DNA of 9,823 nt from UBA7485 sp050945075 (GTDB lineage: Bacteria > Bacillota > Clostridia > Eubacteriales > Eubacteriaceae), in contig JBMNSG010000085.1 in NCBI GenBank assembly GCA_050945075.1, forward strand, positions 1 through 9,823, read 5' to 3'. Of the stretch, positions 1 through 6,767 are shown piece after piece (position 1 is the first letter of the stretch; each line of letters starts with the position of its first letter). Made by a program: the position numbers and the translations under genes. The notes beneath the pieces were generated by a model. The model was not told the DNA's origin and made no database searches. It saw only the letters and a program-made list of their open reading frames with translations.

Positions 1-342
1 ATCGCATTTCCGGATATAGCTTGCATCTGCTGTCGCTGCTTCAACAATGCTGTGATGATCCAGCAGATACCGGATTACCCGTTCATAATCCTGCTGTGGG
101 AAACAGGCGTTGCAAACCACCTTTCCTTTATGCTGCACATAGCCCCCGGACGATGCAACAACCCCGTCAAACCCCAGGTCCAGTACCCGCTGTTCAATCA
201 GCGAATAAGGCCGTCCGGAACAGATACAGACCATATGTCCGTTTTTCTGCGCCTGCCTGACCGCCCGTATTGCGCTTTCCGGGACTGAACCGTCCGCGTC
301 TCTCAGTGTGCCGTCTATATCCAGAAATACTGCTTTGCTCAT
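1..342 (-). CDS. Cof-type HAD-superfamily phosphatase, N-terminal part (runs off the left edge)
   Basis: The first 114 codons of a haloacid dehalogenase-type phosphatase; the stop lies outside the window. The start ATG at 342 has an AGGAG ribosome binding site (348-352) five bases upstream. Motif I is clear: LDIDGTL with the nucleophile Asp8 and the acid/base Asp10. Motif II is the serine in CSGRP (Ser42), and a downstream SSGGYV matches the usual position of the Cof-family 'T/S-x-N-G-A' stretch. Members of this family (HAD IIB, Cof/YbiV-like) are cytosolic, usually around 260-280 residues, and dephosphorylate sugar phosphates or flavin/pyridoxal phosphates; the substrate cannot be told from this fragment. 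The gene is separated from its upstream neighbour by a terminator and has its own candidate promoter, so it is probably an independent unit with respect to the surface-protein gene. No damage is visible in the part present. Confidence 0.92.
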   Translation of the reverse strand, partial: MSKAVFLDIDGTLRDADGSVPESAIRAVRQAQKNGHMVCICSGRPYSLIEQRVLDLGFDGVVASSGGYVQHKGKVVCNACFPQQDYERVIRYLLDHHSIVEAATADASYIRKCD

Positions 343-383
343 GCTTTCTCCTGTATTGATCCTTTCAATTTCCTGACTGTTTC

Positions 384-408
384 CTGATTTTCTGTCATAA
401 AAAATCAG
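384..408. repeat. 8-bp inverted repeat in the leader of the HAD gene
   Basis: CTGATTTT (384-391) and AAAATCAG (401-408) are perfect inverted arms around a 9-base spacer, lying about 42-66 bases upstream of the HAD start codon. The stem is AT-rich and on the minus strand is not followed by a T run, so it is a poor terminator. It could be a leader hairpin or a protein site, or chance. Confidence 0.3.
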
Positions 409-415
409 ACTCATC

Positions 416-436
416 CAATAGTCCTGTGTACTATTG
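416..436. promoter_or_regulatory. Perfect 7-bp dyad, operator-like, overlapping the HAD gene promoter
   Basis: CAATAGT (416-422) and ACTATTG (430-436) form a perfect inverted repeat with a 7-base spacer, 21 bp overall, a size typical of sites for dimeric repressors of the TetR or GntR type. It overlaps the candidate -10 box (433-438) and the expected transcription start of the HAD gene, which is where a repressor would act. The regulator is not identifiable from this window. Confidence 0.35.
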
Positions 437-460
437 TATTCTTTCAGACAGATCTGCGAA
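433..460 (-). promoter_or_regulatory. Candidate sigma-A-type promoter for the HAD gene
   Basis: Read on the minus strand: TTCGCA (460-455), a 16-base spacer, then TACAAT (438-433). The -10 box matches TATAAT at five of six positions and the -35 box matches TTGACA at four of six. Transcription would start near 426, giving a leader of roughly 85 bases. Found by eye. Confidence 0.35.
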
Positions 461-463
461 ACG

Positions 464-494
464 AAAAAAAGCCGGAAAAATTCCGGCTTTTCTT
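464..494 (-). terminator. Rho-independent terminator of the SGNH/adhesin gene
   Basis: GCCGGAA (471-477) and TTCCGGC (481-487) form a 7-bp GC-rich stem with a 3-base loop. On the minus strand it is followed by seven T's (470-464). It lies 29 bases after the stop of the large surface-protein gene. On the plus strand it is followed by TTTTCTT, so it may also work in that direction, but no plus-strand gene leads into it. Confidence 0.85.
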
Positions 495-522
495 ATAAAT
501 CTGCATGGGAAACGGGACCGGA

Positions 523-3500
523 TCAGTCCGTCCGTTTGTTCCTGTGTTTTCCACAGACAGCAGCGCCCAGAACGGCTGTCGAGACCAGAAGCAGTGCGCC
601 CCAGGGAGTACCGCTGCCGGTAATTCCGGTAGCTGCGTTGACTGCTGCGTTTCCGGATGTTGCAGTGCTATTGTCTGTCGCTGCGGCTGTGCTGTTTCCG
701 ACAGCTTCAGAACTGGCATCCTGTCCTGTTTGTCCGCCCTTATTCTGATCTGCCTGTTTCTGCAGCTCGCTTATTTTCTGAAGCAGCGTGTCGCAGTTAT
801 CGAGAATCGCCTGAACGGCATCTTTTTCGGATTGTGCAGCGCCAGTAAGATCCAGTGCCTGTGCATTCTGCCTGACTGTTTCTATTGCAGCCTGATCCGT
901 TACTTTGACATTGTCTACCGTAATCCCGGCAATCGATGCCGCGAGCGAATCCACCGGCTTCATGGTAACCGTACAAGTCGTTGTATTGCCGGCCTTATCC
1001 TCTGCCACCAGTGCGTAAACAGCATCGGTATTCCCATCCAGCGTAACCGGGCTGGGTACAGCCTGTCCGTTAACAGTAACCAGACTCAGGTTCTTATCTG
1101 CAGCATCGGCCGTCTGCGTGGTGTAGTAAGTACTGCTGCTGACACCGGAGATCACCGGAGGTGTTGTATCATATTCGGCCCCGTCAGTAGAAAGATAGGT
1201 GACGTTGCCGGCTTTATCCGTCAGACGCACGTAGCAGACAAACTGTCTGGCATCTTCCAGGCTGATGGAACGTTTTGAACCCTGCTGCCAGCCAGTGAGG
1301 TTTTTAACTTCTTCCAGTGACAGCGCTTTATCCGCCAGTACCGTTTCAATTTTTTCTATGCCCGAGGTGTCGGGATCCGCCGTCACACTGACGGTCTGGG
1401 TGTCGTTGAAGAAAAGACCGAAGCTTATCTGGTTCAGGAATGTGCGCCAGCTGCTGGTACTAATGGAAACTGTACCGGCAGGTGCGGTTTTGTCAATCTT
1501 GTATGGTTCAGACACCTGACTGGAGATGGCACCGGTTGATGTGTTCTTAACATAGAAGGAAAGCGTACCCTTGTCTGTTTCGTCTGAGGCAGATAGCGTC
1601 TGGCTCCAGCTTCCTTCTGCTGTATTGGTGGTCGAGAGCAGATAACCATCTTTCGCTGTTACAACAAAGTCCTGATTACTCCAGTCATTCGAACTGGCTG
1701 TATAGTCGGTTCCCGCCGCAGGCTGATACTTGTTGTAAATAGAAGCAGTCAGGGTGCCGGGCTGTTTGAGTGTATAGTTGGCAGCAGCCGTTCCATCCAT
1801 TGAGAAAGGAGTCGAAAGGCTGATGGGAATATCGTCACCGACTGCGGATGATTTAAATTCCGGCACTCCGCTTACAAGCCGGACATCATCCCCGGTGATT
1901 ACACCGTCAAGTGTCGGAGCAGAGTCAAATGCTGCTGTTGTCGTTCCATCATACTGCTTATCCTTAACCACTGCATGAACGGTCAGTTCTTTTGGTGATA
2001 TCACAGCAGTGGCGAAATCATCCGCAACGGTTGTATAGTTTCCTGCATCATCTCCGGTAAGCGTGTATACAACCTGGACGGTTTGTGCTGCAGCCCCCGC
2101 TTCCGGACTTGAAAACACACCGGAACCGGAAACATTTACTTTATCCCCGTCTACGATTCCGGTAACAGTACCGGGCGTTACCGTTGCAGCAGTTGTTCCG
2201 TCATAAATTTTATTCTGAGCTGTCGTACCAGAAATTGTGAGCTGTTTGGGAGAGATTGTGAAATCCTTCGTATCACTCGCCTGGTTATTTCCGTCCTGAT
2301 TAACAGTAACACGGACTGTATAACTGCCGGCTTCTCTGGGAGCGGTGGTTGTGTAGTGATTTCCATCCTTAACCGTATACTCCACTGTAACCGCTCCGTT
2401 TAACATTGATGTATATGCCGGGGCTTCAACAGCTTTTCCGTCGTATACTTTCGAAAGATCTCCGGTAATCTCAACGCTCTTCCCAACACTCACATTATCA
2501 ATGCACAATGCAGACTGATTCGTTGAACCATAGTGACGGAAGGCAATATAAATATTCTGTCCACTGTATTGAGACAGGACAGCAGTCCGTTCCAGATAGC
2601 CCTTGGAATCTCCATCCTGTGTCAGTTTCCCACTGGTAAGTTTTTCCTCAGACACTACTGTAAAGTCATTCTCATCTGTTCCGGTCGTGCTGACGAGTAC
2701 CTGATACTTTTCTTCCGGTTTATCAATGTCTGACGCTGTCACATGGTATTTCAGTGTAGTATTGCCGTTGACACTGATTGCCGGGCTGATCATCCAGTTG
2801 TCCGGAGTCAATGCCTGACCCTTGTCATTTACAGATGCGGAAACCATGGCGTTTGCTTCATCCTGTGCAGAACCAGACGCCGCAGTCCAGCCATTGCCGT
2901 CACTATCTTTATCTTTAAAAGTCCATCCCACAGGAAGACTCTGGAAATTCAGTTTTTCAAAGCTGTCGCTCCAAGGCAGTGATTTAACACCTCCGGAAAA
3001 ATCCATTACTTTTGCGAAAGCACTTGCAATTTCCTTATGTCCGGCAGCATTGGGATGTGGATCGAGCGAGTACGAATTCACTGCGACGCTGGAATTGGTC
3101 AAGTCCGCTGTTGAATCCTTGATTACTGAATAGACATCCACAAGTGTATACTCGGATGATGCTGCACCGAATGCCTCGTTTATTTTTGTAATATACGGTT
3201 CGGTCAGTGTTTCCAGGTTCAGAAACGATGTTCCATTATATATAATATCGCATCCTTTATAAGGGTTGTAAATATTGGAAACATAGATACGAGCATCCGA
3301 ATTCAGAACTTTTATTTCTTGAACAATCTTGTTAAGATTGTCCTTATAGTCGTTACAGGCCTTTAACAAATCTTCGTTCAGTTTCTTGTCCGTATTTTTG
3401 TTCGGATCCAGAGCACTTTCCAACTTCCCAGTAGCATTAAAAAGTGTTAGTAGTGCAATAGAGTCGTTGTTTAAAGCATTTTGTATAAGGCCGGTTACCG

Positions 3501-3918
3501 TAGTTTGAAGTTCACTTACCTTACAATTGAAGGCATTGGCGACAATCTCCTGAAACGGACCCAGCAGATCATTGGATCCAATGGAGATGGTAATGCTTCC
3601 GGCGGAAGCAACAGCATTCTGATAGCCGGTATCATCCTTCAGTCTGCTAAGCAGATCACTGCTGGTCATGCCGTCCACTGCAAGGTTTGTATAAGACGGC
3701 GTATTCTGATCGAAACAGGTGCTGAGCAGCGTCGGATAACTGTTAATACTCTTCTTATTCGCATCCGTATAGTCAGTAAGACCATATCCGGTAGCAATAC
3801 TGTCCCCGAGAGCCAGATAACCGGTTTTCTTAGACGTATCCTGTGCAAATACAGAAGAAGGGATGACACTTAATACAAGCGTCAGGCACAACAGGAGACT
3901 GAGGATTCTTTTTTTCAT
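523..3918 (-). CDS. Secreted multidomain SGNH/GDSL esterase-adhesin with YDG repeats and a C-terminal anchor
   Basis: A 1131-residue surface protein. The signal peptide is about residues 1-25 (MKKR, Leu-rich core, SVFA cleavage site). An SGNH/GDSL hydrolase domain (about 34-307) shows all four family blocks: GDS with nucleophile Ser40, oxyanion Gly83 in VDGMTS, GSND with Asn116, and DPHPNAAGH with His288. Next is a cleaved-adhesin/choice-of-anchor J-like beta domain (about 315-480, ending CIDNVSV). Three YDG (MBG-type) repeats begin at Tyr492, Tyr572 and Tyr656, followed by Ig-like modules (about 730-990, with DKAGN motifs), a helical module (about 995-1060), a Ser/Thr/Ala-rich linker, a hydrophobic segment (about 1106-1123) and a basic tail. 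The family hydrolyses ester bonds in lipids or acylated sugars; the substrate here is unknown. No LPxTG is present; NAATG at 1094-1098 is a possible variant. An ATG at 3924 is also in frame, but the AAAGGA site directly abuts it and is correctly spaced for 3918. It is transcribed divergently from the PAS regulator. Confidence 0.9.
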   Translation of the reverse strand: MKKRILSLLLCLTLVLSVIPSSVFAQDTSKKTGYLALGDSIATGYGLTDYTDANKKSINSYPTLLSTCFDQNTPSYTNLAVDGMTSSDLLSRLKDDTGYQNAVASAGSITISIGSNDLLGPFQEIVANAFNCKVSELQTTVTGLIQNALNNDSIALLTLFNATGKLESALDPNKNTDKKLNEDLLKACNDYKDNLNKIVQEIKVLNSDARIYVSNIYNPYKGCDIIYNGTSFLNLETLTEPYITKINEAFGAASSEYTLVDVYSVIKDSTADLTNSSVAVNSYSLDPHPNAAGHKEIASAFAKVMDFSGGVKSLPWSDSFEKLNFQSLPVGWTFKDKDSDGNGWTAASGSAQDEANAMVSASVNDKGQALTPDNWMISPAISVNGNTTLKYHVTASDIDKPEEKYQVLVSTTGTDENDFTVVSEEKLTSGKLTQDGDSKGYLERTAVLSQYSGQNIYIAFRHYGSTNQSALCIDNVSVGKSVEITGDLSKVYDGKAVEAPAYTSMLNGAVTVEYTVKDGNHYTTTAPREAGSYTVRVTVNQDGNNQASDTKDFTISPKQLTISGTTAQNKIYDGTTAATVTPGTVTGIVDGDKVNVSGSGVFSSPEAGAAAQTVQVVYTLTGDDAGNYTTVADDFATAVISPKELTVHAVVKDKQYDGTTTAAFDSAPTLDGVITGDDVRLVSGVPEFKSSAVGDDIPISLSTPFSMDGTAAANYTLKQPGTLTASIYNKYQPAAGTDYTASSNDWSNQDFVVTAKDGYLLSTTNTAEGSWSQTLSASDETDKGTLSFYVKNTSTGAISSQVSEPYKIDKTAPAGTVSISTSSWRTFLNQISFGLFFNDTQTVSVTADPDTSGIEKIETVLADKALSLEEVKNLTGWQQGSKRSISLEDARQFVCYVRLTDKAGNVTYLSTDGAEYDTTPPVISGVSSSTYYTTQTADAADKNLSLVTVNGQAVPSPVTLDGNTDAVYALVAEDKAGNTTTCTVTMKPVDSLAASIAGITVDNVKVTDQAAIETVRQNAQALDLTGAAQSEKDAVQAILDNCDTLLQKISELQKQADQNKGGQTGQDASSEAVGNSTAAATDNSTATSGNAAVNAATGITGSGTPWGALLLVSTAVLGAAVCGKHRNKRTD

Positions 3919-3924
3919 GAGCAT

Positions 3925-3930
3925 TCCTTT
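3925..3930 (-). promoter_or_regulatory. Ribosome binding site that decides the start at 3918
   Basis: AAAGGA (3930-3925) lies six bases upstream of the ATG at 3918 and immediately next to the ATG at 3924. Six bases is a workable spacing and zero is not, so the protein begins MKKRILSL rather than MLMKKRIL. Confidence 0.75.
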
Positions 3931-4035
3931 GTAATACGGGTGTGGCAGATGTTTCGTTACGGGGTTGATGGATGAAGCTTTCGTTGAAATTCAGGCAGGA
4001 CATAGAACAACATATTTCTTTATTGTGTTTACTAA

Positions 4036-4064
4036 TTTATACAGGTATATTTTAACATTTCCAG
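4036..4064 (-). promoter_or_regulatory. Weak candidate promoter for the SGNH/adhesin gene
   Basis: On the minus strand TATAAA (4041-4036) is a plausible -10 box preceded by AT-rich DNA. The expected -35 position, 17 bases upstream, reads CTGGAA and is a poor match to TTGACA. A TGCAATG copy at 4072-4078 sits just upstream of the -35 position, where an activator would bind. A weak -35 plus an upstream site would fit an activated promoter. This is inference. Confidence 0.25.
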
Positions 4065-4071
4065 TGGCTGA

Positions 4072-4284
4072 TGCAATGAACAGGGACAGCAAATCCCTTA
4101 AACAATCACGAGAAATCAACAGAAACATTTTTAAGAATCTCTTTGTTTCGTCTTGATGCAGACAGGGTAAATACGTTCGAGAATTTGTTAGCCTCCTTGA
4201 ATAATCCAATACTCTTGTTAAGGAAAAACACTGTTATTACACTTATGCAATGGAGATACCGATAAACTTGTCATAAACATTGCA
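4072..4284. promoter_or_regulatory. Three TGCAATG sites in the divergent promoter region (candidate operators)
   Basis: TGCAATG occurs at 4072-4078 and 4246-4252, both within the longer ATGCAATG, and in inverted orientation (CATTGCA) at 4278-4284. The last two form a dyad with centres 32 bp apart, about three helical turns, just downstream of the regulator's candidate -10 box. Reading the rest of the window by eye I found no other copy. The positions suit autoregulation of the PAS regulator gene and control of the divergent surface gene, but no binding protein is proven. Confidence 0.4.
4215..4243 (+). promoter_or_regulatory. Candidate promoter of the PAS-GGDEF regulator gene
   Basis: TTGTTA (4215-4220), a 17-base spacer, then TACACT (4238-4243). 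Each box matches the sigma-A consensus at four of six positions, with optimal spacing. It lies about 120 bases before the start codon. The TGCAATG at 4246-4252 falls at the expected transcription start. Confidence 0.4.
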
Positions 4285-4348
4285 CATTTGTGAGGATTTA
4301 CAGAACATGTAGATGTCTTACTGTCTCAGCTGCGATTATTATTTATAG

Positions 4349-4355
4349 AAAGGAC
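4349..4355 (+). promoter_or_regulatory. Ribosome binding site supporting a TTG start at 4363
   Basis: The AAAGGA core lies about eight bases before TTG at 4363. No ATG in this frame lies between this site and 4363. The next in-frame ATG (codon 46, about 4498) would delete a large part of the first PAS region. The gene therefore most likely starts with TTG, which would lower translation and suits a regulator made in small amounts. Confidence 0.65.
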
Positions 4356-4362
4356 TCACATT

Positions 4363-6585
4363 TTGACTATTTCAGATCATATTCATGATTATTCAGAAGA
4401 AAACTATACATCCCTGACGGTTCTGACCTGGAATTTAAAGGAGCATACCACCTTTCACACGAACTCTTATCATCATTATCAGATAAGCGAATTGAATATG
4501 GAGCATTTATACCGTGACAGAAATGAAATTACCGGAATCCACGAGGATGATCGAAAGGAGGTTGTTTTTTTTATGCAGAATATTAAAAACGGTGCAGCAC
4601 AAGATGTAGTGTTTGCCCGTCTCCTTACTAGCGAGGGCACCTGGCGCTGGTCGCGAATCGGGGCTGAAACCATCTTGGACGATCATGGCAATATCTCTAA
4701 AATAACAGCTGTTATTCTTGATATGGACAGGATTCTCAATGACCGGGTTAAGCTTAAAGAAACCAGCGAAAACCTTGACTGTATTCTGAATGGGATCCCG
4801 TCAGGCATCAATGTGCTGGAAATCGAAGCGGATGGTGGATTCAGACTGAAATATATTAACAGCAGCATTTATTCAATTTTCGGACTGACCGAAGACGAAT
4901 ATCAAAAAACCTTCCATGAAAGACTTCTGTCCGAGATGCCTGAGGACTGTCTGTTGTGTCGTTTTATGAGAGGAAATCAAAAAGAATTTCTCAAAAATGG
5001 TAATATTGAAACAGTCATAAGAGCCCGCAAATTGACCGGAGAGAAGCTGTGGATCCGCGTTCACGGTCAGATCCGCAAGCTTGAAGAGAAAACTTTCTGT
5101 TATATTTCCCTCTCAGATGTGACCGATGAAATCAACAGCCAGAGACGGGAAGCCTGGCAGAATGAACGCTACCGGCTTCTTGTGGAAAGCCACGGATTTA
5201 TTTCCTTTGATTATGATCCGGATGACGACATCCTGACGCTCTATAAAAAATCAGATAACGGAGAATATAAGGAAACCGTCCTGCACAATGCAGTAGACAG
5301 GCTTCCCAGTCTGGTGGCGCAAGAAAGTCTTGAAACAGCCCGCAGCCATGCGGAACGAGCACGAAAAGAAGCCTGCCGGGGTGTTTTTGAAAGCAAAAGT
5401 ATCTGGAACGACAAAAACCGGTGGAACAAGACAAAATACATTAGTATTGCTGACGATACCGGCCATGTTTACCAGATCGTAGGACTTCTCGAGGATATTG
5501 ATGAGGAGAAACAGAAAGAAAAACACCTGCTTGATCTAAGCAAGCGAGATTCACTCACAGGTTTACTCAACCGCAAAGCCTTTCAGGAATATTTCGACAC
5601 AAAAGCAGAAAACGAAGAATACCACAGCACCTGTGGACTGGCTCTGATCGAACTGGATCATTACCAGGAAATTGTCAGAGAATTCGGATATACCATGGGC
5701 GAGGATATCTTGAAACAGGCTGCACTGACCATGAAAGTCTGCCTTCAAAATGAAGATTTCTGCGGCCGGCTTTCCGACAGTGTGTTTGCGATTTGCTTCA
5801 AGCAGGGAAAAAGCCCAGACTATCTGAATGAAAGGCTCAGGGTTCTGCATATGGCCCTTACACAGTGTATCTCCGGATTGACGACAACAGTGAGTATCGG
5901 TATTTCTTTTGCGGAATGCGAGACATCTGATTTTCATGAAAGATTCTCCCAGGCAGATCAAGCCCTGCGGCTGGCGGAACAAGCCGGCGGCAATCAGGTT
6001 GTTGTTTACCCGGATAAGACCGAAAGTATAAGGATTACTCCCATTCAGAACTCTGCAGGTTCCGGCTCAAACCGGCTCCCCCAGACTATGAATACTGGGA
6101 TAAAAGAAAAGAGCACTGAAGTAGTAACTGCAAACGGACATTGTGTACGCTTCAGAACTTTCGGCTATTTTCAGATTTATATTGACGGGCAGCCTGTCAC
6201 CTTCAAACACGTGAAATCTCAGGAACTGCTGGCACTGCTGATTGACCGCCGCGGAGCTTTTGTATCTTCACAGGAGGCAATTGAATCTCTCTGGCCGGGA
6301 GAAGAAGTAAACAAAGTAACCTCGGGACGCTATCGTAAAGTGGCCATGTGGCTCAATCATTCCCTGGCAGATTATGATGTCAGCGATATTCTGGAGACTA
6401 AACACGGCGCACGTCGTCTCAATAACAGTAAAATTAACAGTGACCTGATTGATTTCCTTACCGGTAATACATCGTACCAGCAGCTCTTCAGGGGCGCATA
6501 TCTGAAAAATTATAAATGGAGCGAAAGCACAGAAACCTTTCTGGAGATCCTCCATCAATCAAGACAGGTTTCTTATCCTGTGTAA
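4363..6585 (+). CDS. PAS-PAS-PAS-pseudoGGDEF-winged helix transcriptional regulator
   Basis: A 740-residue soluble protein without signal peptide or TM segments. Three PAS-like sensor regions (about 15-125, 130-255 and 265-380) lead into a GGDEF-fold domain (about 385-550) that keeps DSLTGLLNR (396-404), SIGIS (511-515) and a recognisable ADQAL...GGN helix. The signature motif has become SDSVF (471-475). The guanine-contacting Asn and Asp of the FKxIND stretch are Val438 and Arg439, the first metal Asp is Glu430, and the RxxD inhibitory site reads Q-N-E-D (462-465). Diguanylate cyclase activity is therefore very unlikely. The C-terminus (about 597-698) is a winged helix of the SARP/OmpR type: FGYFQIYIDG, KSQELLALLIDRRGAFVS, LWPGEE, then a short tail (GAYLKNYKWSE) resembling the start of the SARP activator domain. 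It is probably a cytosolic one-component DNA-binding regulator that senses a small ligand through PAS. It is divergent from the esterase-adhesin gene and convergent with the vWA operon; its targets are inferred. Confidence 0.9.
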   Translation: MTISDHIHDYSEENYTSLTVLTWNLKEHTTFHTNSYHHYQISELNMEHLYRDRNEITGIHEDDRKEVVFFMQNIKNGAAQDVVFARLLTSEGTWRWSRIGAETILDDHGNISKITAVILDMDRILNDRVKLKETSENLDCILNGIPSGINVLEIEADGGFRLKYINSSIYSIFGLTEDEYQKTFHERLLSEMPEDCLLCRFMRGNQKEFLKNGNIETVIRARKLTGEKLWIRVHGQIRKLEEKTFCYISLSDVTDEINSQRREAWQNERYRLLVESHGFISFDYDPDDDILTLYKKSDNGEYKETVLHNAVDRLPSLVAQESLETARSHAERARKEACRGVFESKSIWNDKNRWNKTKYISIADDTGHVYQIVGLLEDIDEEKQKEKHLLDLSKRDSLTGLLNRKAFQEYFDTKAENEEYHSTCGLALIELDHYQEIVREFGYTMGEDILKQAALTMKVCLQNEDFCGRLSDSVFAICFKQGKSPDYLNERLRVLHMALTQCISGLTTTVSIGISFAECETSDFHERFSQADQALRLAEQAGGNQVVVYPDKTESIRITPIQNSAGSGSNRLPQTMNTGIKEKSTEVVTANGHCVRFRTFGYFQIYIDGQPVTFKHVKSQELLALLIDRRGAFVSSQEAIESLWPGEEVNKVTSGRYRKVAMWLNHSLADYDVSDILETKHGARRLNNSKINSDLIDFLTGNTSYQQLFRGAYLKNYKWSESTETFLEILHQSRQVSYPV

Positions 6586-6612
6586 GTAAACCAGCCCTGG
6601 ACAAACTCTCTT

Positions 6613-6654
6613 TATCTTCTATATACTATATAATAGAAGATATAATAGAAGATA
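6613..6654. repeat. AT-rich 12-bp tandem duplication with a shared inverted arm
   Basis: TAATAGAAGATA is repeated head to tail at 6631-6642 and 6643-6654. TATCTTCTAT at 6613-6622 is the perfect complement of ATAGAAGATA in either copy (6633-6642 or 6645-6654), so one arm can pair with two alternative partners. It lies just after the regulator stop and before the terminator. It could be a 3' UTR hairpin affecting message stability, or a slippage duplication. Confidence 0.6.
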
Positions 6655-6664
6655 ACAGAAATAA

Positions 6665-6706
6665 AAGGAGCTGCCTTTCTTAATGAAAGGCAGCTCCTTC
6701 TCTTTT
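6665..6706. terminator. Strong bidirectional terminator between convergent genes
   Basis: AAGGAGCTGCCTTTC (6665-6679) pairs perfectly over 15 bp with 6685-6699 around the loop TTAAT. The plus strand continues CTCTTTT and the minus strand TTTTATTT, so the hairpin can end both the regulator transcript and the convergent vWA operon (last gene ends at 6768). Confidence 0.9.
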
Positions 6707-6767
6707 GAACAGGTGATCATTCAGTGGATGTGTATTTCCCCAACCTTATCTAACACGGGTTCGTTTA

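Larger units (their letters stand above)
3931..4362. other. Divergent intergenic region between the surface esterase and the PAS regulator
   Basis: About 430 bases without a convincing gene between two divergent start codons. It is AT-rich and holds candidate promoters in both directions, three TGCAATG sites and the regulator's ribosome binding site. Two short open frames on opposite strands (3965-4156 plus, 3991-4209 minus) lack ribosome binding sites and overlap each other, so they are not called. I saw no riboswitch fold or terminator here, though this was checked by eye only. Both leaders would be long (over 100 bases), leaving room for control of translation. Confidence 0.7.

Noticed and set aside
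384..408. Inverted repeat considered as a terminator
   Set aside because: The stem is AT-rich with a 9-base loop and no following T tract on the minus strand, and it lies inside the leader of an apparently functional gene.
505..1278. 257-codon open frame on the plus strand opposite the SGNH/adhesin gene
   Set aside because: It lies wholly antisense to the 3' end of a clear surface-protein gene, has a Cys- and Arg-rich composition with no domain, no ribosome binding site, and begins next to the terminator.
3965..4209. Two overlapping short frames on opposite strands (63 and 72 codons) in the divergent intergenic region
   Set aside because: Neither has a ribosome binding site, neither shows a recognisable domain, and they occupy the same DNA as the candidate promoters.
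5563..5982. 139-codon minus-strand frame inside the regulator gene
   Set aside because: It is antisense to the GGDEF-fold region, whose plus-strand product is clearly homologous to a known family.
4363..6585. Active diguanylate cyclase
   Set aside because: The GGDEF motif is SDSVF and the nucleotide- and metal-contacting positions are changed, so catalytic function is not supported.
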